A stretch of DNA of 34,181 bases, from assembly GCA_964566075.1 (NCBI GenBank), contig CAZMHJ010000007.1, forward strand, positions 1-34,181. Reading direction: 5' to 3'. Origin of the DNA: CAZMHJ01 sp964566075. GTDB taxonomy: Bacteria > Patescibacteriota > Saccharimonadia > Saccharimonadales > CAIOMD01. Under the pieces are notes generated by a model. The model was not told where the DNA came from. It saw only the letters and a list, made by a program, of their open reading frames with translations, and did not search any database. This document shows positions 7,660 through 16,462 of this stretch, in pieces (position 1 is the first letter of the stretch; every line of letters begins with the position of its first letter). The translations under genes were made by a program, and so were the position numbers.

Positions 7660-9564
7660 ATGGGTGTATTTGGGGGCGGAAAGCCAAAGATTGACCCTGT
7701 ACTCATGGCAGAGCAGCAACGTGCTTTAGAGCAGCAAGAAGTACAAGCTGCATTTCAAAAGGGTGTGACTGCACTTAGAGATTTTATTGCTCCGAGTTCT
7801 ATTGAGTTTCAGAGTAACTTCTTTCAAATCGGTACTCGATATGCCCGCACCTACTACGTGTATGGTTATCCACGCCAGATTTACACTGGCTGGTTAAGCG
7901 GTATGGTTAATATCGACGAAGTTATGGATATGGCAATCTATGTTTATCCTGTCGAAAGCCAAGTGGTGCTCGAAAATCTACGTAAAAAAGTGGGGCAGCT
8001 AGAGGCTGGTTTACAAATTGATGCCGAAAAGGGAAAAGTGCGCGACCCAGGTAAGCAAGCAGCCATTATGGACGCCGAGGAAATGCGCGATAAACTCCAA
8101 GTTGGCGAAGAGCGTTTCTTTAGGTTTGGGCTTTACTTTACGATATACGCCAGCTCGCTCGATGAACTTGAGTTTGTCAGCCACAAAATAGAATCGATGC
8201 TCGGCCAACAGCTTGTTTATTCAAAACCTGCTAGTGCTCAGCAAGAACAAGGACTTAATAGCGTCTTGCCACAGTTTATGGATCAATTACAAATTCGCCG
8301 CAATATGAACACGGGTGCAATTAGTACCAGTTTTCCGTTTACAAGTGCCGATTTAACTGATGATCACGGTATTTTGTACGGTGTTAATATGCATAATAGT
8401 GGCCTTGTTATCTTTGATCGCTTTAGTCTTGAAAACGGTAACAGTGTTGTCTTTGCAAAGTCTGGCGCTGGTAAGAGTTTTGCCGTAAAACTCGAGATTT
8501 TACGAAGCCTCATGATGGGTACCGAAGTCTTCGTGCTCGACCCAGAAAACGAATACCAGCGAATGGCAGAAGCGGTCGGTGGCGCCTACGTTAAGTTGTC
8601 TCTCGGTTCACCAACACGCATTAATCCGTTTGATTTACCGCGCGTTGTCGATACAGAAGAAGCTGATAACGCACTCCGTAGTAACCTTATTACTCTACAC
8701 GGCTTGTTACGCCTTATGATGGGTGGAGCACAGGCACAGCTCCTTGGTACAGCCAGCCAAATGGCACCGGCACTCAGCCCAGTAGAAGAAGCTGATTTAG
8801 ATGCAGCTTTAATTGAAACCTATGCTAAAGCTGGCATTACGAACGACCCGCTTACACACACTGGCACTCCGCCAACTATCGGCGATTTATACGATACCTT
8901 ACTCCATATGGGTGGCACCGGACCTCAGCTTGCCCAACGCCTACGTAAATACACCACGGGTACCTTTGCGGGCATCTTTAGCCAGCAAAGTAACACTGAT
9001 ATTAATAATCCGTTTGCCGTCTTTAATATCCGTGACCTCGAGGATGAATTGCGTCCAGTCGCTATGTATATTGTCCTTAACTTTATCTGGAATAAAACCA
9101 AAGCCGATCAAAAACGTCGCATTCTAGTAATTGACGAGGCCTGGCAGTTTATGAAGTACGAAGATAGCGCCAGCTTTATCTTTAGCCTCGCAAAACGTGC
9201 TCGTAAGTATAATCTCGGTATCACCACCATTAGTCAGGATGTCGAAGACTTTATTGGGTCGCGTATGGGTCGTGCTATCGTGGCGAATGCCTCGATGCAA
9301 CTCCTGCTTAAACAAAGCCCAACCGCGGTAGATATGCTTGCAGACGTCTTTAAGCTTACGAGCGAGGAAAAGAAGCGCCTTAGTCAATTCCCAGTCGGAC
9401 AGGGCTTATTCTTTGCCGGCCAAAGCCATGTGCACATTCAAATTATGCCAAGCCCAACAGAGACAAACCTTATTACAACCAACCCAGAACAAGTCAAAGC
9501 AATCGAACAACAGGGCCAAATACCACTTACCGGTAATACAGCTGGCGAAATCAACGGCTTCTGA
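7660..9564 (+). CDS. virB4: VirB4-family T4SS ATPase
   Basis: This 634-residue protein is a cytoplasmic ATPase that powers pilus assembly or substrate translocation in type IV secretion. The N-terminal 240 residues form the VirB4 recruitment domain. The RecA-like domain carries Walker A GAGKSFAVK (about 269-277), the following aspartate-rich strand VFVLDPENEY (about 290) and Walker B ILVIDEAW (about 488-495, D492/E493). A later segment, ITTISQDVEDF, fits the usual motif near the hexamer interface. Length is slightly short for VirB4 (usually 700-850), in keeping with the separate upstream companion gene. The ATG abuts the previous stop. It ends with TGA, and a terminator follows 11 bases later. 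No VirD4 coupling ATPase is found in the window. Confidence 0.92.
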   Translation: MGVFGGGKPKIDPVLMAEQQRALEQQEVQAAFQKGVTALRDFIAPSSIEFQSNFFQIGTRYARTYYVYGYPRQIYTGWLSGMVNIDEVMDMAIYVYPVESQVVLENLRKKVGQLEAGLQIDAEKGKVRDPGKQAAIMDAEEMRDKLQVGEERFFRFGLYFTIYASSLDELEFVSHKIESMLGQQLVYSKPASAQQEQGLNSVLPQFMDQLQIRRNMNTGAISTSFPFTSADLTDDHGILYGVNMHNSGLVIFDRFSLENGNSVVFAKSGAGKSFAVKLEILRSLMMGTEVFVLDPENEYQRMAEAVGGAYVKLSLGSPTRINPFDLPRVVDTEEADNALRSNLITLHGLLRLMMGGAQAQLLGTASQMAPALSPVEEADLDAALIETYAKAGITNDPLTHTGTPPTIGDLYDTLLHMGGTGPQLAQRLRKYTTGTFAGIFSQQSNTDINNPFAVFNIRDLEDELRPVAMYIVLNFIWNKTKADQKRRILVIDEAWQFMKYEDSASFIFSLAKRARKYNLGITTISQDVEDFIGSRMGRAIVANASMQLLLKQSPTAVDMLADVFKLTSEEKKRLSQFPVGQGLFFAGQSHVHIQIMPSPTETNLITTNPEQVKAIEQQGQIPLTGNTAGEINGF

Positions 9565-9575
9565 TATAAAACGCT

Positions 9576-9597
9576 ATTGCTTTTTTAGCAATTTTTT
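9576..9597 (+). terminator. Intrinsic terminator after the secretion operon
   Basis: ATTGCT (9576-9581) and AGCAAT (9587-9592) form a 6-bp stem with a five-T loop, followed directly by five T residues. The stem is short and AT-rich, so efficiency is uncertain. AGCAA can alternatively pair with the downstream TTGCT (9596-9600). The element overlaps the -35 box of the next promoter. Confidence 0.6.
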
Positions 9598-9605
9598 GCT
9601 ATAAT
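9577..9605 (+). promoter_or_regulatory. Sigma-70-type promoter for the lipoprotein gene
   Basis: TTGCTT (9577-9582), 17-base spacer, TATAAT (9600-9605). The -10 is a perfect consensus and the spacing is ideal. The start site would fall near 9612, giving a leader of about 23 bases with an AGGA motif 8 bases before the ATG at 9635. Confidence 0.75.
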
Positions 9606-9634
9606 ATGTCCATAGTTAAATTAGGATGTATTAA

Positions 9635-10459
9635 ATGCGTCGTGATCATGAACCTATAAATAACAACAGTCGTAACAGATTAAAAATTTCTATTGCAACC
9701 GCTTTATTAGGAGTATTAGCTCTATCCGGTTGTGCTAGTGATAATAATGATTCAGCTCCAAAACCAACAATTACAACCTCTGTAGATTCTAGCCCTAGCC
9801 CGAGTCCAAGTGACAGTATTACAGAAGTATCACCATCGCAAACTCCAAGTCCTACAGAATCAAAAATACAAATTACTGGTAGTTATACAGAAGCTAAGCA
9901 ATACCTGCTAGCTATGACACCAGATTTAAAGAACTCTGAGATATGGGACTCATTAGATAGTGGTTCAGCGGAATTTTTTACTAAAAATAATATTTCACTA
10001 CCATTATTGGTAGACACTGCTAATTTCACAGCAGAACTGTCTGAATACATAAAATCCAACCCTGACACAACTCAAGATGTTAGTCTACGAGATATTGATT
10101 ACCAAACATATCATTCAATTGCGGTGATTCTTAATAAAGCTGCGACAAATCCGACTATTACCAGTAAACTCTCATCTCAAGAAAATACCTTAAATACTCA
10201 GGTTGCTAGTTTAGCAAATAAAGATATGGCTAATGTTTATTTTGCCTGGAAAGTTGCATCACCAAACCTGTACGATGCAGCATTACCTAAACAAAATTCG
10301 ATCACCAGTCAAGAGATATTGTCGACATATCCTGTTGAAAAAGGTGCAGTTGCGCCAGAATTTACACGCATATTAAGAACATTTGCTGCATATTCTATGA
10401 GTCGAAGTGGTTTATTGAACGACTTTTCTATCGACACGTATCTATCACCAAACTCTTAG
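9635..10459 (+). CDS. Lipoprotein of unknown function next to the secretion operon
   Basis: The 274-residue protein starts with a basic N-region (MRRDHEPINNN...), a hydrophobic stretch (about 17-30) and the lipobox L-S-G-C with the lipidated Cys at about position 33. A Ser/Pro/Thr-rich tether follows (about 40-75), then a roughly 200-residue mostly helical domain that I do not recognise. This would place it on the outer face of the cytoplasmic membrane. It has its own strong promoter between the VirB4 gene and the hydrolase cluster. Possible roles are a surface adhesin or an assembly factor of the apparatus; neither is shown by a motif. No cysteine other than the lipobox residue is visible. 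Confidence 0.8.
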   Translation: MRRDHEPINNNSRNRLKISIATALLGVLALSGCASDNNDSAPKPTITTSVDSSPSPSPSDSITEVSPSQTPSPTESKIQITGSYTEAKQYLLAMTPDLKNSEIWDSLDSGSAEFFTKNNISLPLLVDTANFTAELSEYIKSNPDTTQDVSLRDIDYQTYHSIAVILNKAATNPTITSKLSSQENTLNTQVASLANKDMANVYFAWKVASPNLYDAALPKQNSITSQEILSTYPVEKGAVAPEFTRILRTFAAYSMSRSGLLNDFSIDTYLSPNS

Positions 10460-10492
10460 GCTATTTTAAGTTAAATATTACCTGATCAAGCG

Positions 10493-10522
10493 TTAGCATA
10501 ACATTGTTAAAAATGTTAAAAT
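10493..10522 (+). promoter_or_regulatory. Probable promoter for the wall-hydrolase cluster
   Basis: TTAGCA (10493-10498), 18-base spacer, TAAAAT (10517-10522), with the ATG at 10549. The -10 matches consensus in five of six bases and the -35 in four. A GGTG motif lies 5 bases before the ATG. The 89-base gap contains no other recognised element. Confidence 0.5.
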
Positions 10523-10548
10523 AACTGCACACACAACAGTGGTGCAGT

Positions 10549-13500
10549 ATGTATAGTGACACCGACGAAGAAATAGAAAAAACTGAAATTGCTCAAAATG
10601 ATGACGCAACCGATTCTGATACAAAAAATCCAGAGGATGTTAAATCGATTGAGGATGAATTTAGTAAAAATAATAGCGGTCTTCAGGGCGATAGTTTTTA
10701 CAAGCCTGGAGGGTCAAGCTCTCCAATCTCTTCAGCTAATTTAAGAGCTAATGGTGTATTTAAAAAAGCTGCTGTTTACTTGGCTGGACCATTTGCAATT
10801 ATTTTAGTCATTATTATCTTATTAATACTTATGGGTATTTATAAAGTACCTAACTATGCCGCTAACATTGCTGCGTATAGGCTTGCGCGTACCGCAATGA
10901 CCTACTCAAAAACATCAGCCAATATAGATGCTCAACGTGTATCGATTGATGTTAACGCACAAAAAGATCCATCGTTTGTAAAGTCATTTAGTGATAAATA
11001 TGGCGGGTTAAAAAACGGGATGCTTGAAAAAATGGGTGCTGTATCTCCATCTGCTAAATATGCCAGCATGAAAGCGCAGGGTACTATTAATTACAATATA
11101 AAGCAGGTTAAAAATCCGGTTTTTGGTACGAAGTATGTTATCACAGACGTGATTATTAATGGTGAAAAAATTCCAGTAAACAACACGTCACGTTTTAATG
11201 TTTTTAATTACAAAGGACAGCAAGAGTTTGCAGCTAAAATCGAAGCAAATGTAAATAAAGCCCTACAGGGAAGCACCACTATAGTAAGAGGTTCGGATGT
11301 TTCAAAAAAATTACGCGCAGATTTAGGTATAAAACTATGGAAGTGGCAAGACAAGGGAGCAGAATACAAAAATAAAACTAATGCAGAAGCCCTAAGGCTA
11401 CAACAGCAAGAAGATACAAAAAACCTTTCACCACAAAAACCCACAACCACTCCAAAAACAACTCAACTTGCAGAGGCCAGCCAGCAAGTTGAAGAAGCGG
11501 TTGCAGCATGCGATACAAACCCACAATGTGTTGATGAGTCATTAAAATCAAACAAATTACCAGATAAGGTTTCAAAGTCAATTACCTCGGCTACGACTGA
11601 TGGATTTTTAAGTACTGTTGCGAAGTATGGTTCTGTTGCCTATGCGATTGCTACGCCATTGTGTATGGTTTATGACGGATCCGTTGTGAATATGGGTAGT
11701 GAAATCAATAATCAACAAGATTCAAGTATTAAAGCTGCGTATTCGTTATTTTCGGCATCAGACCAACAGAAATCTGGTAATACAAGTGTAGAAGCAGTGA
11801 ATGCATTGAATCATAAACTCGGCAATGATTCGGGTACTATTGTAGATCAATATGCAAGTGGACAAACACCAGATACCTCGATTGAAAAAAGCCCACAAAG
11901 TGATATCACGGGTGAGTATAATTTGCTTAATTCTGCTTTTGGAAGCAATCCCGTTGTTGAGACGGTTTCAAGTGGGCTTGATGGCGTCTGCCCTGTATTA
12001 ACTAGTCCACAGGCTGCGGTTGCTGGTGTTCTAATAAGTTTATTGATAAAAGCTGTTCTTGCACCTGAAACAGCTGGTGGGGGCACAGTAGCTGTTGCTG
12101 CAGGTGAAGAAGCATTAAAGAAGGTTGCCGTTGGAGCGATTGAAACAACGATTAAAGATTCTTTCGTAAAAGGGTTTTTACGAGGTCTTGTATTCAAAGA
12201 AGGGAAGGCGGTTATTAACACTACTTATAAATCTAAATTTGGTGGTTTTATGGGTAAGTTTGCTGGTAATTTTACATCCATAGAGCTTACAACTTTACTT
12301 GCAAGACTATATGTAATCCATTCAGCTGGCACTGTTAATGATTGTGGTCGCTCGGTTGGTTCAAGTGCAGTTAATTGCGCGGATCAGGGTGCGGACCAGC
12401 TAAACAATACATTAAACCAGCAGATGTTTTATGCTGCACCAATGACAAACAAAGATACTGTCAGTTCAGACAAACAAGCAGTAGCCCTTATGGATAAAAC
12501 AACAGCTCAAGATTCGGTTTACAACAAATACTTTGCCGCTACAAAGCCTGGTTCATTAATGAATAAAATGTCATTTAAGTTTGCACATGTCAGTAAAGCT
12601 CCACTCAGTAGACTTATATCGTCTATAAACCCTATTTCACTAATCGAGAATATGGGATTGCTTTCTCAAAAAACATACGCGGCGGACGGTAGTTTAAATG
12701 GACATTATGGTCTAGTTCAGTGGGGGTGGACACCAGAAGAAGAAGAGTTAATTAATACTGATAGTAGTTATCAGATGTTTGAAAATAGCCTTATTTTACA
12801 AAATAGTGGTAAATCACAAGAAATCTCAGATACGTATAACGAGTGTTTTACCGGCAAGATGGGTGACTTACTTTCAAGCGGAAAAATTAAAAGAACATCA
12901 ACGGGTGATATCGTAGCTGATGATGGTCTATGTTCTCCTAAGAATCTTGGGCCATCAAATAAGCAGTATGGTGACTTAGTATTTCGCTGGCGCCTTGAGC
13001 AAAGATATCTAAACACAATTAAGCATGATGAAGGTATACAAAACCCAACACCAGATGATGTAGTAGGGACAAACCAATGCACAAATTCTAATTCTTCAAA
13101 CAAGACATATGTCCAAATTGGCGATTCTTTATCAGTTGGTATGCAGTCTGCGAATATAGCTAAAACACTGAGTTCTGCGGGCTGGACTCCAACAATATAT
13201 GCTCAAACAGGTGCGCCGATAAGCTGGGGTATACAGCAGATAACATCTCATAAAGATGTTATTAGCAAAGCTGGTGTAATAGTTATTGAACTAGGTACAA
13301 ACGATGGTAATGCGAGTGATTTCGCAAGTAGACTCAACAATCTATATACATCATTAAGAAATATAAACCCTAATGCAAAAATATATTGGGTTAACTATGT
13401 TAGTAGTACTCATGCGAGCGATTTCCAATCTATGTCAGCGAAACTCGCCACTTTTGCGGCTGCAAATAACATAAATGTTATCAATTGGGCGAGTATTGGT

Positions 13501-14202
13501 GCGCCATTAGTGCAACAAGACACTGCCTATGGCGTCCATCCCTATAAAGATTATGACAAATTAGCAGCTTTTGTGTCGCAAGCTATACAGGCTTCACCGG
13601 GTTGCTCAACAACCTCAAGCACGGGATGGGTGTGGCCAATTAAAAAAGAGAGTTTAGATAAATGGAGCTCTTTAAAAAATAACGAATCTGTCGGATCAGG
13701 GTTAAATCAATGTTGGTTGCATGCTCACACAAAAAATGATGGTACTTTTGGGTATCATGCGGCTATTGATATTGATGTAACTAATAAACCTGTCTACGCG
13801 GCTAAAAATGGTACTGTAATTACCAAAGCAAGTGATGGTTATAATACGCTAATTATTGATGTTGGCGATGGGCTATATGCAACATATGAACATATGGGTA
13901 CTATTAGTGTATCTGTGGGTGATAAAGTTACCGCTGGTCAACAAATAGGTATCTCTGGGGATGTTGGTTCCGCTGGCGCACCACACTTACATTTTGGTAT
14001 CAGCACAAGTAAAGATCGTTTCGGAACCTATGCCGACCCATGGGCAACAGTAAACCCTCTCGACTACCTACCGAACGATTATAGTCCCGCTTTATTAAAA
14101 GATGATGATACCGGCTCTTGTTTGACGAAAGATATTATCAATCGTACTGATTTCGGTTTTGCAATATATAAAATTAAAGGTGTTGACAGTAGGTATAAGT
14201 AA
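10549..14202 (+). CDS. Membrane-anchored SGNH hydrolase plus M23 peptidase fusion
   Basis: This is a 1217-residue protein. Residues 1-72 are acidic and probably cytosolic, and about 74-98 form one membrane helix. About 100-850 is a long extracytoplasmic region I do not recognise, including a Gln/Lys-rich coil near 285-320 and a Gly/Ala-rich hydrophobic patch near 490-520. An SGNH/GDSL esterase domain follows, with GDSLS (Ser860), GTNDG (916-920, Asn918) and the catalytic-His block GVHPY (His997). The C-terminal M23 (lysostaphin-like) metallopeptidase has HAAID (His1070, Asp1074), YEHMG (His1115) and HLHFG (His1146, His1148); all zinc and catalytic positions are present. It probably de-acylates and cuts peptidoglycan at the cell surface. 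It overlaps the next gene by one base (TAATG) and lies downstream of the secretion genes, like VirB1/M23 hydrolases that open the wall for T4SSs. Confidence 0.88.
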   Translation: MYSDTDEEIEKTEIAQNDDATDSDTKNPEDVKSIEDEFSKNNSGLQGDSFYKPGGSSSPISSANLRANGVFKKAAVYLAGPFAIILVIIILLILMGIYKVPNYAANIAAYRLARTAMTYSKTSANIDAQRVSIDVNAQKDPSFVKSFSDKYGGLKNGMLEKMGAVSPSAKYASMKAQGTINYNIKQVKNPVFGTKYVITDVIINGEKIPVNNTSRFNVFNYKGQQEFAAKIEANVNKALQGSTTIVRGSDVSKKLRADLGIKLWKWQDKGAEYKNKTNAEALRLQQQEDTKNLSPQKPTTTPKTTQLAEASQQVEEAVAACDTNPQCVDESLKSNKLPDKVSKSITSATTDGFLSTVAKYGSVAYAIATPLCMVYDGSVVNMGSEINNQQDSSIKAAYSLFSASDQQKSGNTSVEAVNALNHKLGNDSGTIVDQYASGQTPDTSIEKSPQSDITGEYNLLNSAFGSNPVVETVSSGLDGVCPVLTSPQAAVAGVLISLLIKAVLAPETAGGGTVAVAAGEEALKKVAVGAIETTIKDSFVKGFLRGLVFKEGKAVINTTYKSKFGGFMGKFAGNFTSIELTTLLARLYVIHSAGTVNDCGRSVGSSAVNCADQGADQLNNTLNQQMFYAAPMTNKDTVSSDKQAVALMDKTTAQDSVYNKYFAATKPGSLMNKMSFKFAHVSKAPLSRLISSINPISLIENMGLLSQKTYAADGSLNGHYGLVQWGWTPEEEELINTDSSYQMFENSLILQNSGKSQEISDTYNECFTGKMGDLLSSGKIKRTSTGDIVADDGLCSPKNLGPSNKQYGDLVFRWRLEQRYLNTIKHDEGIQNPTPDDVVGTNQCTNSNSSNKTYVQIGDSLSVGMQSANIAKTLSSAGWTPTIYAQTGAPISWGIQQITSHKDVISKAGVIVIELGTNDGNASDFASRLNNLYTSLRNINPNAKIYWVNYVSSTHASDFQSMSAKLATFAAANNINVINWASIGAPLVQQDTAYGVHPYKDYDKLAAFVSQAIQASPGCSTTSSTGWVWPIKKESLDKWSSLKNNESVGSGLNQCWLHAHTKNDGTFGYHAAIDIDVTNKPVYAAKNGTVITKASDGYNTLIIDVGDGLYATYEHMGTISVSVGDKVTAGQQIGISGDVGSAGAPHLHFGISTSKDRFGTYADPWATVNPLDYLPNDYSPALLKDDDTGSCLTKDIINRTDFGFAIYKIKGVDSRYK

Positions 14203-14747
14203 TGGAATTAAACCTTGAAGTGAAGAAATTAATACCCTTCGTACTTATAGCTACGTTATTCTTTGGGTTACTTACTGGGCTTTATATCTTATTCGGCTAC
14301 TCATATATTGTTATACGGGGTGATTCAAATACGCTATTTATTAACAATGTTACATATACAATACCGTCGGATGGTAGGGTTAAAATTAGACCAGGTAGTT
14401 ACGATATACGCGTAAGTAATGCCGAGAAAGAATTTAAAAAAAGAGTTTCCTTTTTACCGCTTTCATCAATAGACGCTACACCAAATAAAATGGTTAATTA
14501 TGGTGATGTGATTAATTCAGAATTGCGGTCAGCTACTTACGTTTACTCGTCAACTAAACTTATTGATTCACATTGGCTCGTTGGGTGTGGATCTAATGGT
14601 GAGGATAGTATTTTAGCTACAATGTATTACGAATCTGGATTTTGGTTACCAATTTCAGTTGTGAGTAGTGACGATATAAATACGGTAAATAATCTTAGTA
14701 ATATTGTTCCTACCAATGTGTTTAATAGTATTAAGGGTTGTAAATGA
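14202..14747 (+). CDS. Single-pass membrane protein of unknown function in the hydrolase cluster
   Basis: The 181-residue protein has one N-terminal membrane helix (about 11-33) and a beta-rich exported domain starting IVIRGDSNTLFINNVTYTI. The segment DGRVKIRPGSYDIRVSN reads like a PEGA-type beta unit (a short domain that puts loops on the cell surface). Two Cys in the C-terminal half may pair. The ATG shares one base with the previous stop and its TGA overlaps the next ATG (ATGA), so it is translationally coupled to both hydrolase genes. It may be a surface scaffold for them (inference). Confidence 0.75.
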   Translation: MELNLEVKKLIPFVLIATLFFGLLTGLYILFGYSYIVIRGDSNTLFINNVTYTIPSDGRVKIRPGSYDIRVSNAEKEFKKRVSFLPLSSIDATPNKMVNYGDVINSELRSATYVYSSTKLIDSHWLVGCGSNGEDSILATMYYESGFWLPISVVSSDDINTVNNLSNIVPTNVFNSIKGCK

Positions 14748-16006
14748 GTAGATTAAAAGTCACTGTATCCAGCCTTCTAAGTTTGGTGATGATTTTTATG
14801 TCAACCGGTATTAGCCATGCATTAACCGAATCTGACTTAAAAGACATACTTAATAAAAATCCTTATTATTCAGAGCTTCAAACGTGTGATGTATCATCTG
14901 CGGCATTATCACCACAAACAAACAATTCATCTTCTGGTAGTAATTCAGCCGAAGATATAGCACTCAACAAACCAAATGCTGCATCAATTTTTGCTTTTTT
15001 CATCAGCAAAGGCCTAACACCAGAACAGGCAGCTGGTTTCCTTGGAAACATACAAAGTGAATCAGCTTCAACATTCGATCCAAGAATTGTTGAAGGTATG
15101 ACTTATAGTGACAGTATTGTTTCAGGTAAGGGTTATGGTCTATCTCAATGGACTACATCTGGCAGACAACAAGGATTACAAAAATTTGCAGATAACCGAA
15201 ATAAATCCGTCTCTGACCTAAATATTCAGCTTGAGTATATATGGGCTGAGATAACTGGTAATGGTCAATATGGTATTCTCGATGAACTAAAGACAGCAAC
15301 AACCGTTGCAAGCGCTACAGATATTGTTTTAAATAAGTACGAACAACCTGCAGAAAGAATTCGTAATCTTGTCGTTAGAACTCGTTATGCAGAAGCAGCT
15401 TTTATTAAGTTTGGTAATTCTATTGGAAGTGTTTCGGTGAATGGGAGCTGCCTATCTGGTGATGGAACGAGTGTTGTTAATTGTCAAAGTGCAACAGGTA
15501 ATGCAAAGCTTGTCTGTGCTGCGGAGCAAAATTTAGGCACTATGTATTGTTATACAGATAACCATAATGGTCATTTAGGAAATTGTGGACATGGTGTAAA
15601 AAACTGGTTAGCGGACGTGCAAAAGTATGGAAAGGATAGTAAGTACTACGCCACTGAATGTAGTGGTTTTGTTGATATAGCATTTTACTTAGCGTATGGA
15701 GTTGATTTTAGTGATTACTGTTCCAGTTCTTATCCTAATGATACTAAAAATTTCAAGCGTATTAACTTAACCGACATTCAACCAGGTGATCTAGTTATAG
15801 AGCATATTAATCAGGGTTGTGGTACAGATAACCACGTAGCGATTGTTAAATCATATAATAAAAGTACTAACAAACTTGTCACACTTGAATCTACTGCAGG
15901 AAGAAATGATAAAGGTGAAGCTGGTATAAGTGGTGTATTAAGCTATCGTGTCCTTGGTAAAGATTTTGATGGTGCGGTGCGATATATAGGATCAGGCTTA
16001 AATTAA
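14744..16006 (+). CDS. Secreted peptidoglycan hydrolase: phage-tail-type lysozyme plus NlpC/P60- or CHAP-like domain
   Basis: This 420-residue protein has a signal peptide (about 1-26, ending ISHA). A domain at about 79-195 has the pattern of phage tail lysozyme (helical start AASIFAFFISKGLTPEQAAG, then NIQSESAS with a candidate catalytic Glu, then GYGLSQWTTSGR). The C-terminal domain (about 265-418) is a papain-like amidase or endopeptidase with ECSGFVD (Cys306), a PGDLV turn and NHVAIV (His364), the Cys-His pair of NlpC/P60 or CHAP enzymes. It would cut both glycan and peptide bonds. It overlaps the previous gene by four bases and is followed with no gap by the next. Phage-type lysozyme domains in Saccharibacteria have been linked by others to host-wall attack; here that is inference. 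Confidence 0.88.
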   Translation: MSRLKVTVSSLLSLVMIFMSTGISHALTESDLKDILNKNPYYSELQTCDVSSAALSPQTNNSSSGSNSAEDIALNKPNAASIFAFFISKGLTPEQAAGFLGNIQSESASTFDPRIVEGMTYSDSIVSGKGYGLSQWTTSGRQQGLQKFADNRNKSVSDLNIQLEYIWAEITGNGQYGILDELKTATTVASATDIVLNKYEQPAERIRNLVVRTRYAEAAFIKFGNSIGSVSVNGSCLSGDGTSVVNCQSATGNAKLVCAAEQNLGTMYCYTDNHNGHLGNCGHGVKNWLADVQKYGKDSKYYATECSGFVDIAFYLAYGVDFSDYCSSSYPNDTKNFKRINLTDIQPGDLVIEHINQGCGTDNHVAIVKSYNKSTNKLVTLESTAGRNDKGEAGISGVLSYRVLGKDFDGAVRYIGSGLN

Positions 16007-16462
16007 ATGGAAAGTTTATTAAATTTCTTCACATTACAAAAAGTGCTTCGGATAGCATATTTATTACTATTAATTGTGGCTTTTATAATGATAGTTAGTG
16101 GTATTAACTCAAAGCTGCAGGTAAGTACAAGTTACGAACCGACCCTAAGCCCACATTTAAACCTTTCCAACACTGAGGCAATTTCATCTTCACTTAGTGG
16201 TAGGGATTATCTTGCATTTCAAGATAGGTTACGTGATTTTGTAACAAGGAATAACCAAAGCCCTGTAAGTAATGTAGAGATTAAAAATGTGGTGGTTCCC
16301 GTCAGGGAGGGTTCTGTAACAACAGTTACGTTAAAAATACCTTCTATAAGTAAGAGTGATTTAGTCGTTTTAGTTGACTATGCAAATGGTCCAAATGGAC
16401 TATTCAGTATCCCAAGTTCAAATTACTCAGTCCCTTTATATGGTCAGAGTTACAATAATTAA
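16007..16462 (+). CDS. Small membrane-anchored protein ending the hydrolase cluster
   Basis: The 151-residue protein has one membrane helix (about 14-34) and a beta-rich exported domain (VVVPVREGSVTTVTLKIPS) with no family I can name. Its ATG follows the preceding TAA directly, so it is the last coupled gene of the four-gene set. Its stop codon overlaps the recF stop on the other strand (TTAA at 16459-16462). It could be an accessory subunit of the hydrolases. Confidence 0.75.
   Translation: MESLLNFFTLQKVLRIAYLLLLIVAFIMIVSGINSKLQVSTSYEPTLSPHLNLSNTEAISSSLSGRDYLAFQDRLRDFVTRNNQSPVSNVEIKNVVVPVREGSVTTVTLKIPSISKSDLVVLVDYANGPNGLFSIPSSNYSVPLYGQSYNN

Noticed and set aside
2742..9564. Complete conjugation system
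   Set aside because: No relaxase, VirD4 coupling protein, VirB8-11 homologue or oriT-like site is visible in the window.
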